From assembly GCF_024433635.1 (NCBI RefSeq), contig NZ_WNJZ01000003.1:1-64000 (forward strand): a stretch of DNA of 64,000 bases. The letters run 5' to 3'. Shown piece by piece: positions 25,985-35,937 of the stretch (its first letter is position 1; each line of letters begins with the position of its first letter). Source of the DNA: Ruminococcus sp. zg-924 (GTDB lineage: Bacteria > Bacillota > Clostridia > Oscillospirales > Acutalibacteraceae). A model generated the notes under the pieces. That model worked only from the letters and a program-made list of their open reading frames with translations. It was not told the DNA's origin and did not search any database. A program made the position numbers and the translations under genes.

Positions 25985-27727
25985 ATGAAAAGTAAGAGAA
26001 TCAGAAAAGCTGTTATCGCAGCTTCACTTGCGGCTGTAATTACAGCCACAGCAGTACAGACAGCCCTTGCAGCTAACGGCGGCTTTGCTGTTGAGGATTT
26101 AACCCTGCAGCCGGGCAGCAGTACGTCACAGATTAACCTTAATTGGTACACAGACAACAGCAATGCAGACGTTAAGGTTAAGTTCAGCGACGGCAAAAAC
26201 ACGATTACTGAGAACGCAAAAATTCAGCCTGCGGTTGAGGGCAAAACAGCCTGCAAGGCAACTGTAAGCAACCTTACACCGAACACAAATTACACTTACA
26301 GCGTTTCCGAGGACGGCGGAATCACCTGGTCAAAGGAGTACAGCTACAAAACTCCTGCACAGGGTGACTTTACCTTTGGTTTTGTCGGCGACCCACAGCT
26401 AAACGCCGGCAACGAGGACAAGAACAGTAAGGTATTCAGCGCAGACAAGACAACAAAAACAGGCTGGAACGATACTCTTAAGGCTTTGGCCGATAAGAAT
26501 GTAGATTTGATTACTTCCGCCGGTGACCAGGTTGACGATACAAAAGGCGGCAACGAGAGCCAATACACCGACTTGTTCTCATCAAACGTAATGCAGTCGG
26601 TTCCGTTTGCAGCAGCAGTAGGCAACCATGACCGCCATGCAGGTTTCCTTTATCACTATAACCTGCCAAACGAGCAGAATGTTGACTCAATAGTAAATCT
26701 CGACACAACACCTGCCGCAAATGAGGTTACAACAGCAAAGGGCAACTACTTTTACAGCTTCAACAACGCCCTGTTTGTAGTGCTTAACGATTCATCATAT
26801 CCTGCAAGCACACAGGAGGCAAAGCCGTATATCGACGCTTTCAGACAGACTCTTCAAAACGCTGTGAAAGCTTACCCTGATTACAAGTGGCTTTTCGTAC
26901 AGCATCACAAATCAACCGAATCAGTAGCACAGCACGTTGCCGACAGAGATATTCAGTATTACGTTGAGGCAGGCTTTGAAAAGCTTATGGACGAGTTCAA
27001 GGTTGACGTTGTTCTTGCAGGTCACGACCACGTATATGCAAGAACCTATGCAATGTGCAACGGTCAAAGAGTAAGCGACTTTACAAGCAACTATACAGAC
27101 CCTCAGGGTACGGTTTACCTCACCTGCAACACAGGCTCAGGTCTTAAGTATTACAACATCTTTGACACAGAGAAGCTCTATGTTAAGGACAACACAGAGT
27201 ATCCGTATCTTGCAAACGGCTTAAAAGGCTCTGAAGAGTACTTAAAGGGCGTATATCCGCTTTCAACAGCAGTAGCACAGCAGGATAAGATTCCGGGGTA
27301 TACGGTTGTAAAGGTAACAGACGGTCAAATCACCTTTGAATCATACAGCACCTATGACAACCCTGATACGCCAAACAACGAGGCAACAGAAAGCTTGGAT
27401 ACATTCTCAATAACAAAGACTCAGCCGGAGAATCCAACAGACGAGCCAACAGACGAGCCGACAGATGAGCCGACAGATGAGCCGACAGACGAGCCGACAG
27501 ACGAGCCGACAGACAAGCCGACAGATGAGCCGACAGACAAGCCGACAACAGCACCGACTTCGGCTTCCGGTTTAGCAACATCATCAACAACACCTGCTCA
27601 AAATGGCAAAACAGCAACAGGCAAGGTTGCAACAGGCGACAGCACAAGCACAGCCGCACTGATTATAATTCTTGTATCAGCGGCAGGCGTAGTTGTAATT
27701 ACACGCAAAAAGCTCAAGGGCGAATAA
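25985..27727 (+). CDS. Cell-surface purple-acid-phosphatase-like metallophosphoesterase
   Basis: 580 aa. Signal peptide 1-30; fibronectin-like N-terminal domain about 34-115; metallophosphoesterase with GDPQLN (about 133), AGDQVDD (about 179), GNHDRH (about 212) and GHDHVYAR (about 345). A TDEP repeat linker (about 481-525) and a C-terminal membrane segment before RKKLKGE suggest surface anchoring; VATGDS before it may be a divergent sortase-like signal. It probably releases phosphate outside the cell. Ribosome site GGAGGAG. Convergent with an exported alkaline phosphatase. Confidence 0.85.
   Translation: MKSKRIRKAVIAASLAAVITATAVQTALAANGGFAVEDLTLQPGSSTSQINLNWYTDNSNADVKVKFSDGKNTITENAKIQPAVEGKTACKATVSNLTPNTNYTYSVSEDGGITWSKEYSYKTPAQGDFTFGFVGDPQLNAGNEDKNSKVFSADKTTKTGWNDTLKALADKNVDLITSAGDQVDDTKGGNESQYTDLFSSNVMQSVPFAAAVGNHDRHAGFLYHYNLPNEQNVDSIVNLDTTPAANEVTTAKGNYFYSFNNALFVVLNDSSYPASTQEAKPYIDAFRQTLQNAVKAYPDYKWLFVQHHKSTESVAQHVADRDIQYYVEAGFEKLMDEFKVDVVLAGHDHVYARTYAMCNGQRVSDFTSNYTDPQGTVYLTCNTGSGLKYYNIFDTEKLYVKDNTEYPYLANGLKGSEEYLKGVYPLSTAVAQQDKIPGYTVVKVTDGQITFESYSTYDNPDTPNNEATESLDTFSITKTQPENPTDEPTDEPTDEPTDEPTDEPTDEPTDKPTDEPTDKPTTAPTSASGLATSSTTPAQNGKTATGKVATGDSTSTAALIIILVSAAGVVVITRKKLKGE
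27428..27545 (+). repeat. Tandem 12-bp coding repeat (TDEP linker)
   Basis: About ten copies of a 12-bp unit (acagaygagccg type) encode a Thr-Asp-Glu/Lys-Pro linker. Such tracts are prone to copy-number change. Confidence 0.85.
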
Positions 27728-27754
27728 AGCCTATCGTCTTAACAGACAGTAAAA

Positions 27755-27798
27755 AATCGGGATGAAGCGGTTTTCGGCATCATCCCGATTATATTTTT
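27755..27798. terminator. Bidirectional terminator between two phosphatase genes
   Basis: An 11-bp perfect stem (27755-27765 with 27780-27790) has T-rich sequence on the plus side and an A run (T run on minus) on the other, serving both convergent genes. Confidence 0.85.
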
Positions 27799-27805
27799 GT
27801 CTGAA

Positions 27806-29017
27806 TTACTTGTGCGAATCCGCAAGCACCTTGCGCATATACTTTGCAATGTCGGTGTTGTCGATAAGCTCCTTTTCGCACAGCCCTGCCGATTGTGCTC
27901 CGCTTGCCATTAGTGCAACATCGGCGTTTGTGTGATTTCCGTCAGAGGTAAAGCAGTCGTTGTTAATATCCTCCGGCTTTGGATTCTCCGGCAGGGTTAC
28001 GCCGCCTGTTTCGTGGTCGGCTGTAACAATTACAAGAGTGCCGGGGTGCTCCTGCGCCCATTTAAGAACATAGTCTATCGTCTGGTCGAAGCCCTGCATT
28101 TGCCCAAGCGTTGTTTCCATATCGCTTTTATGCTCATAGGTGTCAATGTTACTGCCCTCAACCATAAGGAAAAATCCCTTGTCATTGTCGAGAGAGTCAA
28201 GAGCCTTTGAGGTCATCTCCATAAGTGACGGCGACATATCGGGAGCACCCATATTGTCATAGGAGAACATACCCAAAACCTTGCTGTCATCATTTGTGAG
28301 CGATAAAAGCTCATTTTCTGTGGTGATGTATTTGTAGTCGTGGCTTTTAACCTCGTCCTGAATTTTTTTGTAGTTGGTGTAATACTGTGAGCCGCCGCCG
28401 AGCATATAGTCAACGTCTGACCTGACCATATCGAGCATAATTTTCGGGTAATTGTGCCTTGAGCCGTTGTGGGCAACCATTCCCGCAGGAGTTGCGTGGC
28501 AGATTACCTGGCGAGCAACAAGACCTGTTTTCATTCCAAGACCCTGAGCATACTCGCAGATGGTTTCAAGGTCGTTCCCGTCGGGGTCAACGCCGATAAA
28601 ATCATTTGTCGTCTTTACGCCTGTGCTTATAGCCGTTGCCGACGCCGCACTGTCGGTATATTCGGCGCTTCCGTCCGTTACCGACTGTGAATATGTAGTA
28701 ACGGTTGTGCTGTGCTTCATACCGCTCATAACAAGCTTGTCACCCTTAACAACCTCGCAAGCCTTTATAATGTTTTTGCCCATTCCGTCGCCTATCATAA
28801 GAATTATGTTCTTTGCAGGAACGTCCTCTTCAAGATTGTATTCGGCGTAGTCAACCCAAAAAAGCTCCTCAACGCTTTCCTCCGGTTCTGTTTCGCTTGA
28901 AGCGTCAGCTTGAAGTGCAGAGGAGGTGTCGGGCGCTGAGCTGTTTTGTTGGGAAGAGCAGGCTGTAAACGATAACAGCATTGCAATTGCAAGAAGTGCA
29001 GAAAGTAGCTTTTTCAT
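27806..29017 (-). CDS. Alkaline phosphatase, lipoprotein
   Basis: 403 aa. Lipobox ending at C20 (SFTAC), then a Ser/Glu linker. Metal and nucleophile motifs of the alkaline phosphatase superfamily are visible: MIGDGMGKN, DSAASATAISTG with the nucleophile Ser, and VTADHETGG. It hydrolyses phosphomonoesters at the outer face of the membrane. With the neighbouring phosphoesterase it suggests phosphate scavenging. Confidence 0.93.
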   Translation of the reverse strand: MKKLLSALLAIAMLLSFTACSSQQNSSAPDTSSALQADASSETEPEESVEELFWVDYAEYNLEEDVPAKNIILMIGDGMGKNIIKACEVVKGDKLVMSGMKHSTTVTTYSQSVTDGSAEYTDSAASATAISTGVKTTNDFIGVDPDGNDLETICEYAQGLGMKTGLVARQVICHATPAGMVAHNGSRHNYPKIMLDMVRSDVDYMLGGGSQYYTNYKKIQDEVKSHDYKYITTENELLSLTNDDSKVLGMFSYDNMGAPDMSPSLMEMTSKALDSLDNDKGFFLMVEGSNIDTYEHKSDMETTLGQMQGFDQTIDYVLKWAQEHPGTLVIVTADHETGGVTLPENPKPEDINNDCFTSDGNHTNADVALMASGAQSAGLCEKELIDNTDIAKYMRKVLADSHK

Positions 29018-29288
29018 ATTATCCCTCGTTTGTATTTATTTTACTTAGATTTTACCACGCTTTAATGGCAAAGTCCACAATATGAATCAGTTTATTGTAT
29101 AAAAAAAGTAAAATGTATTGTTTAGGTATTGGTATGTGTGTATAATATGATTGTAAAAATTAATCGTTTAGGGAATTGTGTGTTTGAATTGTGGAATTGT
29201 TGCAATGCAATATAGTGTAAAAAGCTATCCTATGTATTAAATAATAATATAAAAGTCATTAAAATTAAAAATATAAAAGGTGAAAATT

Positions 29289-30215
29289 ATGAACGAGCTT
29301 CAAGCTGTAATCACAGAGGTTAAAAAGGTTATAAACGGCAAGGACAACGCAATAATAACCTCGCTTCTTGCAATACTTACAAACGGAAATATATTGTTTG
29401 AGGACATTCCGGGCGTTGGCAAAACAACTCTTGCACTTGCCTTTTCAAAGGCTTTGGGACTTAGCTACGGCAGGGTGCAGTTTACTCCCGACACACTCCC
29501 GTCCGATATTACGGGCTTTGTAATCTATGACAAGGAAACAGGAAAAATGAGGTACAAAAAGGGTGCGGTTTTCTGCAACCTCTTTCTTGCGGACGAGCTT
29601 AACAGAACCTCCAGCCGAACTCAGGCGGCGCTTCTTGAGGCTATGGAGGAGGGGCAGGTAACTGTTGAGGGCAGAGCATATCCGCTTGAAAAGCCGTTCA
29701 CAGTTATTGCAACGCAGAACCCCGTGGGAGCTTCCGGCACTCAGCTTTTGCCCGACTCGCAGATTGACCGCTTCACCGTTAGAATTTCAATGGGTTATCC
29801 TGACAGCAATTCCGAGCTTAAAATGCTCTTAAGCCGCAAAAACGGCAATCCGCTTGACAGTGTAAGCTGTATTGTAACCAAGGAACGTCTGCTTGAAATG
29901 CAGCAGCAGGTCAAGGCTGTTTTTATGCACGAAAGTATTGCACGGTATATTGTCGGGCTTATTACAAAAACGAGGAACAGCCGCTTTATCCGCCGGGGAG
30001 CAAGCCCCAGGGTTACATTGTCGCTTGCACAAATGTCCAAGGCAAACGCATTTTTATGCGGCAGAGATTTTGTAACGCCAAAGGACGTTCAGAGCGTGTT
30101 TGAAAGTACGGTGAACCACCGCATTATGCTAAGCGCAGAGGCTTTGTCGCAGAAGCTTGACACAATCAGCGTTTTAGCTGACGTTTGCAGCAGCGTGAAG
30201 CCGCCGAGGATATAA
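29289..30215 (+). CDS. MoxR-family AAA+ ATPase
   Basis: 308 aa from the ATG at 29289, 8 bases after AAAAGG; a GTG at 29280 would overlap that site. Walker A GVGKTTLA, Walker B LADELNRT and sensor ATQNPVG are present. MoxR proteins act as chaperone-like ATPases with DUF58 partners; the DUF58 gene follows after 1 bp. Confidence 0.92.
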   Translation: MNELQAVITEVKKVINGKDNAIITSLLAILTNGNILFEDIPGVGKTTLALAFSKALGLSYGRVQFTPDTLPSDITGFVIYDKETGKMRYKKGAVFCNLFLADELNRTSSRTQAALLEAMEEGQVTVEGRAYPLEKPFTVIATQNPVGASGTQLLPDSQIDRFTVRISMGYPDSNSELKMLLSRKNGNPLDSVSCIVTKERLLEMQQQVKAVFMHESIARYIVGLITKTRNSRFIRRGASPRVTLSLAQMSKANAFLCGRDFVTPKDVQSVFESTVNHRIMLSAEALSQKLDTISVLADVCSSVKPPRI

Positions 30216-30216
30216 T

Positions 30217-31185
30217 ATGCTTAAAAATATACTTATCTATCTGCTAATTTTTGCGGCTGCGTTTGCTTTCAGCGTTTTTTATTACGCTTGGTTTTCGTGG
30301 TTTCTTTTGATTGTGATAATCTGTATTCCGCTTGTGTCGCTTGCAATAAGCCTGCCGTTTATGATTTATGCGGCTGTAAAGGGCATTTCCTGCTTTTGTG
30401 ACGAAACGGCTGAAAATTTCGGCAGCGTTAATATTGGAATTAAAACTAAAAACGGAAAGCGTTTGTTCTGTCCGTTTCTTAAGGTAAAATTCAAGACCTC
30501 AAACAGCTTTGCAGGTAAGTCAAAGAGCGCTTTACTGAAATACGGCGGAGTGATAAATAAGCCTGTTGTAATCAGAAGCGACACCCTTGCACAACACTGT
30601 GGTTTGGTGAATATTAAGGCGAATTACGGCAGAGTGTACGATTTTACGGGGATATTCTTTTTGCCGATAAGATTAAAATTCAGCGGCAGTACGGTGATAA
30701 TGCCGATACCCGAAGCACCGTATTTACAGCCGGACAGCCAAAGCACAGTTATACTTGGCTACAAGCCGAAATCGGGCGGCGGTTTTTCGGATTACTACGA
30801 GCTAAGACCCTACCAAAGCGGCGACAGTTTAAAAAATATTCACTGGAAGCTGTCGTCAAAATACGATGATTTAATAGTAAAAGAGCCGAGCGAGGCGATT
30901 TACAAAAGGCTGATAATAAAGCCGGAAATAACAGACAACCCGGAAATAAACGATTTTATCCTTGCAAGGTTTATATATGTCTGCTCTTGTCTTATAAAAA
31001 ACGAAGCGGTGTTTTACGCTTTTAACAGTCGAAGCGGAGCAGCTGTAAAAATTGAAAATGAAAGCGATGTCCGCCGCTTTCTCGTTTTCCTATACAGTAA
31101 AAGCGGAGCAAAGCAGGAGATATGCCTTGATAACGCCGCAGTTTACAATATTCTGCCTGATAGCGAGGAGGTGAGCGAGCTGTGA
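30217..31185 (+). CDS. DUF58 membrane protein
   Basis: 322 aa. Two N-terminal membrane segments (about 5-55) precede a beta-rich part and the DUF58 signature ELRPYQSGDSLKNIHWKLSS (about 194-213). It is the middle gene of the conserved moxR-DUF58-transglutaminase operon, thought to act in envelope protein handling. Overlaps the next gene by 4 bp. Confidence 0.9.
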   Translation: MLKNILIYLLIFAAAFAFSVFYYAWFSWFLLIVIICIPLVSLAISLPFMIYAAVKGISCFCDETAENFGSVNIGIKTKNGKRLFCPFLKVKFKTSNSFAGKSKSALLKYGGVINKPVVIRSDTLAQHCGLVNIKANYGRVYDFTGIFFLPIRLKFSGSTVIMPIPEAPYLQPDSQSTVILGYKPKSGGGFSDYYELRPYQSGDSLKNIHWKLSSKYDDLIVKEPSEAIYKRLIIKPEITDNPEINDFILARFIYVCSCLIKNEAVFYAFNSRSGAAVKIENESDVRRFLVFLYSKSGAKQEICLDNAAVYNILPDSEEVSEL

Positions 31186-33383
31186 AGAAATCAAGCGTTT
31201 TAGCCATAGTGATTGACTCAATAATAATCACTGTGCTTGTTCCGTCTGTGCTTTGGTGTCTTGTCACATCGTTTAATCTCAAGGCGGAGCTTCAAGTTGC
31301 GGTTGTTACATCAGTAATGTCAACGCTTTTGGCAGCTCTTGCATTTGCTCTGATAAAAACAGCAAAGCAAGCCCTTGCCGCCTGCGCAGCTGCGTTTGCA
31401 TTTTTGGTTATGTTTTTGCTGCTTGAAGCAGACTCGCTTATTAATCAGTTTGAATATGTAATTAATTCAGCATTTTTTGATTTTTCAAAATATATTCCTG
31501 TGCCGCAGAGCGTTTCAATCGGCACGCATAAAGAGTATGACGCAACAATTCTGCTTGCGTTTGTTGAATGTGCGCTGATTTTTCTTTTCACATTCTGCAT
31601 AGTAAAGAAGAAAACAACCGTTCCTGTTGTGATAATCTCGGTTTTGCTTGTTGCGCCATGCTTTATCCTTATCAGCACCTGCCCAAATTTGCTCCCGCTG
31701 TTTCTGTCAATTGCCGCCATTTCGGTACTGCTGCTTACATCGGAGCTTCGCAGATACGGTGTAGCTCACTGCGCCGCTGTATCGTCCGCAGCCTTTGCAA
31801 CAGTGATGTGCATTTTAGCTTTGGTGTATATCGCTTATCCTGCCGACAGCTTTAAAAGAGAGCCTTGGCAGGATAAGCTTTTGTTGGATTTGCGGCATAG
31901 GGCAGGACTTGAATTTGTTGGTGAACAGCCTCAGCAAAACGGCGCCGGTGAAGGAACAACAGATGTTAAACGTATTGATTTAGGCAACGCCGAGGCTCCA
32001 AAGCAAACGCATGAGGTTGTTATGCAGGTTTATAATGATGACTCTGAGCAAACTATATATCTTAGGGGAACAGCGTATGCAAACTATGATAAAAACAAGT
32101 GGTCAACGCTCAACGAACAGCAATATTCATTATGCCCAAGCACAGGGGCATGGAACCCGTTTTATTCTTTCTCCGGCGCAGGCGGAGATATGAGTATGAA
32201 AATTGTTACTAAGAACAAGGAGGACGTTGTATATTTTCCGTATTTCTTAAGTCAAAAACCAATCGGAGTATCTCAGAATGCGGATATATCCCTTAATAAT
32301 CAAGAGGGTAAAACCTCGTATACTCTTGATTACCGCACATATCCTGTTCTGGTTGATTTGAGTGTGGATAGTATTGAGAAAAACTCGTATGAAGAATATG
32401 CCGACTTTGTGTATCAGAACTACACCCAAATTTCAGACGAGCTTTGCAAAGAGTTACAGGAGATTGGCGGAAAATATGATATTGATAAAGTCATAGATGA
32501 TAGTTTAAACCAAGCACTGTCAAGCTATTATGTCCCTGACAGTGATATGGACATGCCGATTTATCCACAGTCTGTTGCTCAGGCTATTCAGGAGATAGTA
32601 TCTTCAAGCGCCGAGTATTCGCTTGAAACGCAGGGGATTCCCGATGGTGAGGATATAGCAAGCTATCTGCTCAAGGAAGATGGCGGAATGGAAACCGCCT
32701 ACTGCGTACACTTTGCAACAGCCGCTGTAATGATGCTCAGAGCATACGGCATACCGTCACGCTATGTAACAGGCTACTATGTTAAAACCTCGTCGGAAAC
32801 ACCGTACACAACAGTCACCACAGACAACGCCCACGCTTGGGCAGAATACTTTGTTGACGGCATAGGCTGGACGCCGCTTGAGGCAACGCCGCCGTCTTTT
32901 ACGCCTTCGTCACCGGTTGCCGACCCGATAGAGGAGAAAACTGAGCCGACTGAAATTCAAACGGAAACAAACCAAGCTGAAATACAGCCGACCTCTTCAG
33001 AAGTTTCATCAGACAATAACTCAGACGATAACTCAGGCTTGATTATGTGGGCGATAGTTGTGAGCGTGGCAGCGGCATTATTGATTGTTTCTTTGAGAGT
33101 GTTATTGATAAGAGCCTTAAGGCGAAAGAGGTTTATAAGCGGCGGCAAAAGCAAAAGAGCCGTATATATCTATCGCTATATTAAGCGGTGTGAAGCCTGC
33201 GCAAAAAAGAGCATACCTCAGGAAATCTATGATATAGGTGCAAAGGCAAGCTTCAGCCAACACAGCGTAACAAGCGAAGAGCTGAACACTTTACAAAATT
33301 ATGCCGAAAAAGCAAGAGGCGAGCTTTATAAAGCCGCACCTGCGATTAAGAGGTTTTATTATGCTGTTATAGCAGTCTTGTAA
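31182..33383 (+). CDS. Transglutaminase-like membrane protein (TgpA type)
   Basis: 733 aa. Several N-terminal membrane segments (about 1-225); an external domain with catalytic Cys in AYCVHFATAAVMML (about 507) and His in NAHAWAEYF (about 550); a Glu/Thr/Pro-rich stretch; one more membrane segment (about 620-643); and a basic cytoplasmic tail. It fits the transglutaminase/protease-like partner of MoxR-DUF58 systems. Substrate unknown. Confidence 0.9.
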   Translation: MKKSSVLAIVIDSIIITVLVPSVLWCLVTSFNLKAELQVAVVTSVMSTLLAALAFALIKTAKQALAACAAAFAFLVMFLLLEADSLINQFEYVINSAFFDFSKYIPVPQSVSIGTHKEYDATILLAFVECALIFLFTFCIVKKKTTVPVVIISVLLVAPCFILISTCPNLLPLFLSIAAISVLLLTSELRRYGVAHCAAVSSAAFATVMCILALVYIAYPADSFKREPWQDKLLLDLRHRAGLEFVGEQPQQNGAGEGTTDVKRIDLGNAEAPKQTHEVVMQVYNDDSEQTIYLRGTAYANYDKNKWSTLNEQQYSLCPSTGAWNPFYSFSGAGGDMSMKIVTKNKEDVVYFPYFLSQKPIGVSQNADISLNNQEGKTSYTLDYRTYPVLVDLSVDSIEKNSYEEYADFVYQNYTQISDELCKELQEIGGKYDIDKVIDDSLNQALSSYYVPDSDMDMPIYPQSVAQAIQEIVSSSAEYSLETQGIPDGEDIASYLLKEDGGMETAYCVHFATAAVMMLRAYGIPSRYVTGYYVKTSSETPYTTVTTDNAHAWAEYFVDGIGWTPLEATPPSFTPSSPVADPIEEKTEPTEIQTETNQAEIQPTSSEVSSDNNSDDNSGLIMWAIVVSVAAALLIVSLRVLLIRALRRKRFISGGKSKRAVYIYRYIKRCEACAKKSIPQEIYDIGAKASFSQHSVTSEELNTLQNYAEKARGELYKAAPAIKRFYYAVIAVL

Positions 33384-33446
33384 TTTCCTGCTCGCTCTTA
33401 TGAATGTCTGACAGACAAAATATACAGTATAAAGGTGTTGATATTA

Positions 33447-34247
33447 ATGAATAAAATTCAATTCGGTATGCCGACTCTTATCGAGCTTGAAACGCTCGAT
33501 GAAACACTTATGCTTTGCAGTGAACTCGGATTGTCATTTGTCGAGCTTAATATGAATCTGCCGCAGTATCAGCTTGACAGGCTTAGCCGCACAGATGAAT
33601 TTCAAAGCCTTGCCGACAGATACGGAGTATACTATACAATTCACCTTGACGAAAATTTGAATATAAGCGACTTTAACAAGGCAGTTGCCGACGCATATAT
33701 TCAAACTGTACTGGGCACGGTTGATATAGCAAAAAGGCTTAACATTCCTGTAATTAATATGCACATGAATCACGGTGTACATTTTACTTTGCCCGACAAA
33801 AAGGTTCAGCTTTTTGAGCAGTATAAGGACGAGTATCTCAAATCTTTTACAGACTTCCGTCGAATGTGTGAAAATGCAATCGGACAGAGCGATATTAAGC
33901 TTTGTATTGAAAACACAGACGGCTACCGCAGCTATGAAAAGGAGGCAATCGGCGTTTTGCTTGAAAGCGACAAATTTGCCTTGACCTGGGATATAGGTCA
34001 TTCAAACAGCAGTGAAAATATTGATGAAGATTTTTTACTGAATAATAAGGGCAGACTGCGACATTTTCATATTCATGATTCGCTGAAAAACAAAGACCAT
34101 ATGGCGCTTGGAACAGGCGAAGTTGACCTGACGCAAAGATTGAATGTTGCAAAGGAGCGTAGTTGCCGCTGTGTTGTTGAAACAAAAACGGTACAGGCTC
34201 TTAGGCAGTCGGTACAGTGGCTTGCGGTTAACGGATATATGTTATAA
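33447..34247 (+). CDS. Sugar phosphate isomerase/epimerase-like TIM-barrel protein
   Basis: 266 aa from the ATG at 33447. The xylose-isomerase-like barrel shows ETLDETLMLCSELGLSFVEL, NMHMNHG, CIENTDG, WDIGHSN and FHIHDS, with metal-binding His/Glu/Asp as in the AP-endonuclease-2 superfamily. The substrate is not evident; an endonuclease-like role is less likely. Single gene, convergent with dpaB. Confidence 0.75.
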   Translation: MNKIQFGMPTLIELETLDETLMLCSELGLSFVELNMNLPQYQLDRLSRTDEFQSLADRYGVYYTIHLDENLNISDFNKAVADAYIQTVLGTVDIAKRLNIPVINMHMNHGVHFTLPDKKVQLFEQYKDEYLKSFTDFRRMCENAIGQSDIKLCIENTDGYRSYEKEAIGVLLESDKFALTWDIGHSNSSENIDEDFLLNNKGRLRHFHIHDSLKNKDHMALGTGEVDLTQRLNVAKERSCRCVVETKTVQALRQSVQWLAVNGYML

Positions 34248-34253
34248 TAATAA

Positions 34254-34342
34254 ATACAACAAAACAGGGGGCTGTCGCAAAAGGAAAAAATGTGATGCCG
34301 GAATTGGAAAGAAAAATATCGGGTGCACACGCAGGTGCACCC
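34254..34342. other. Intergenic element with hairpin between convergent genes
   Basis: The convergent gap 34248-34377 holds GGGGGCTGTCGCAAAA (34267 on), reminiscent of some IS ends, and a perfect 8-bp hairpin (34321-34328 with 34335-34342, 6-base loop) without a T run. No transposase is near. It may be a small IS remnant or a structured spacer. Confidence 0.3.
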
Positions 34343-34377
34343 ATGCGAACACGACGCAAATTTAATAAGAGCGAGTC

Positions 34378-34950
34378 TTACGCAAAAACCGGCTGAAGCT
34401 GTATATCTATAAGCGCCGATTCTATCGTCTTTTTAAGCTTGTCAAAATGAGCTACAAGCGAACGTGGCTTTTTTTGTGGGTCGTCCTGCGACATTGGAAC
34501 GAAGTAAATATTCTTTGTGTTCAGCAGCTTTCCAAGGTTCTGCGCCGAAGCTCCGAGTGCGTCGTTGCTTGCAAGCGCCAAAACAACAGGTGCGCCTATG
34601 CGAAGCTGTGACTTTACAGCCATTGTTACCGGTGTGTCTGTTATTCCGTTTGCTATCTTGCCGAGGGTGTTGCCCGTACAGGGGGCAACCACCAGAATGT
34701 CGCACATTTTTTTAGGTCCAATAGGTTCAGCTTTCTCTATTGAGTGAATTATATCCTTACTGCAAATCGCCCTTATTTTTTCATTTATATCCTGCGCCTT
34801 GCCAAAGCGTGTGTCGGTGTTATAGGCTGTGCAGGACATTATCGGAACAATATCATATTTCTCCAAAGCCAGATGTTCCATTTCCTTGATTGCTTTGGAG
34901 AATGTGCAGAATGACCCGCAAAGTGCAAAGCCAACTGTGGTTTTTTCCAC
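34378..34950 (-). CDS. dpaB: Dipicolinate synthase subunit B
   Basis: 190 aa flavoprotein-like protein. GFALCGSFCTF at the N-terminus and VVAPCTGNTLGKIANGITDTP match SpoVFB/DpaB. With DpaA it makes dipicolinic acid for the spore core. The start lies 2 bp after the dpaA stop. Its presence supports a spore-forming host. Confidence 0.93.
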   Translation of the reverse strand: MEKTTVGFALCGSFCTFSKAIKEMEHLALEKYDIVPIMSCTAYNTDTRFGKAQDINEKIRAICSKDIIHSIEKAEPIGPKKMCDILVVAPCTGNTLGKIANGITDTPVTMAVKSQLRIGAPVVLALASNDALGASAQNLGKLLNTKNIYFVPMSQDDPQKKPRSLVAHFDKLKKTIESALIDIQLQPVFA

Positions 34951-34952
34951 GC

Positions 34953-35813
34953 TTAATCCTCCTCAAGCATATTGAAAATTGTGTTCTTTATTATTTCGCC
35001 CGAAGCCTTCGGCGCAACCTTTCCGGGAAGCGACAGTGCGTGAACAGCCTTTATGCCAAGTCTTTTTGCACTGTCAAAATCAACTCCGCCCGGTAATGAT
35101 GCAAGGTCAATAACAAGCGCCTGTTTGCACGTTTTCGCAAGGGTATGCGCCGTGAAAATCATAGCCGGCACTGTGTTGAATACTATGTCGAAGCCGCCGT
35201 ATGAGCAAAGGCAGGTTGTGTTGACGGTATTGTAGCCAAGAGCGTTAATCAGCGACAAATCGCTCTTTTTTCTTGCCGCCGCATAAACCGTAGCGCCAAG
35301 ACCGAGGAGCATTTTGCAAAGCACCTTGCCGATTCTGCCAAAGCCTGCAACAAGGCATTTAGAGCCGTGTATAGTACCGGGGTATTCACGCATTGCAACC
35401 TCAATTGCACCCTCGGCGGTTGGCACGGCGTTTTCAACGGCAAGCTCCTCACGGCTTAAATAGTCGCAAAGATAAACGTCTTCCCATACAGGGGAAAGCG
35501 ATTTAAGCCTGCCGCTCATTGTGCAGAAAACCCTTTTACCCTTTAATCGGCGTGCAAGGCTGTCGTCAAGCGGAATGTCATTAAGAGCAAACGGAGCGTT
35601 CAGCGTTTTGCCGTCTTTAGTAAGCGGCATTGGCAAAACGGCGCAGTCGCTTAATTGCAGGGTCTTGTCTATCGGCAAATGCTCAAGGCTCCATTCGTTT
35701 TCGAGCCTGTCAAAGCCGCTGATATACACCTTATAACCCTCGCTTTGCATAGCCTGTGCGCAGTAAAGCTGGCGCTTATCTCCGCCTATTATCGAAAAGC
35801 TGCGTATTTTCAT
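34953..35813 (-). CDS. dpaA: Dipicolinate synthase subunit A
   Basis: 286 aa. The dehydrogenase-like nucleotide-binding stretch CLVAGFGRIGKVLCKML and the N-terminal IIGGDKRQLYCAQAM are typical of SpoVFA/DpaA. It oxidises the dihydrodipicolinate-derived substrate to DPA. First gene of the two-gene operon; expression in the mother cell is expected from the family. Confidence 0.93.
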   Translation of the reverse strand: MKIRSFSIIGGDKRQLYCAQAMQSEGYKVYISGFDRLENEWSLEHLPIDKTLQLSDCAVLPMPLTKDGKTLNAPFALNDIPLDDSLARRLKGKRVFCTMSGRLKSLSPVWEDVYLCDYLSREELAVENAVPTAEGAIEVAMREYPGTIHGSKCLVAGFGRIGKVLCKMLLGLGATVYAAARKKSDLSLINALGYNTVNTTCLCSYGGFDIVFNTVPAMIFTAHTLAKTCKQALVIDLASLPGGVDFDSAKRLGIKAVHALSLPGKVAPKASGEIIKNTIFNMLEED

Positions 35814-35893
35814 TTCACACTACTCCCATCCTCACAACAACCGGTGCTTATATCTTATATTACGGCGAAGTTTGTTTTTGGTGAGTACGGCAG

Positions 35894-35931
35894 TAAAAAA
35901 AGCCGCCTCCGTTATACACGAAAGCGGCTGT
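35894..35931 (-). terminator. Terminator of the LRR-dockerin gene (copy 1 of a repeated hairpin)
   Basis: Read on minus, an 11-bp stem with G-U pairs is followed by seven T residues. About 36 bp are identical to the enolase terminator at 39834-39869, loop included. Confidence 0.8.
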
Positions 35932-35937
35932 ATTTGC

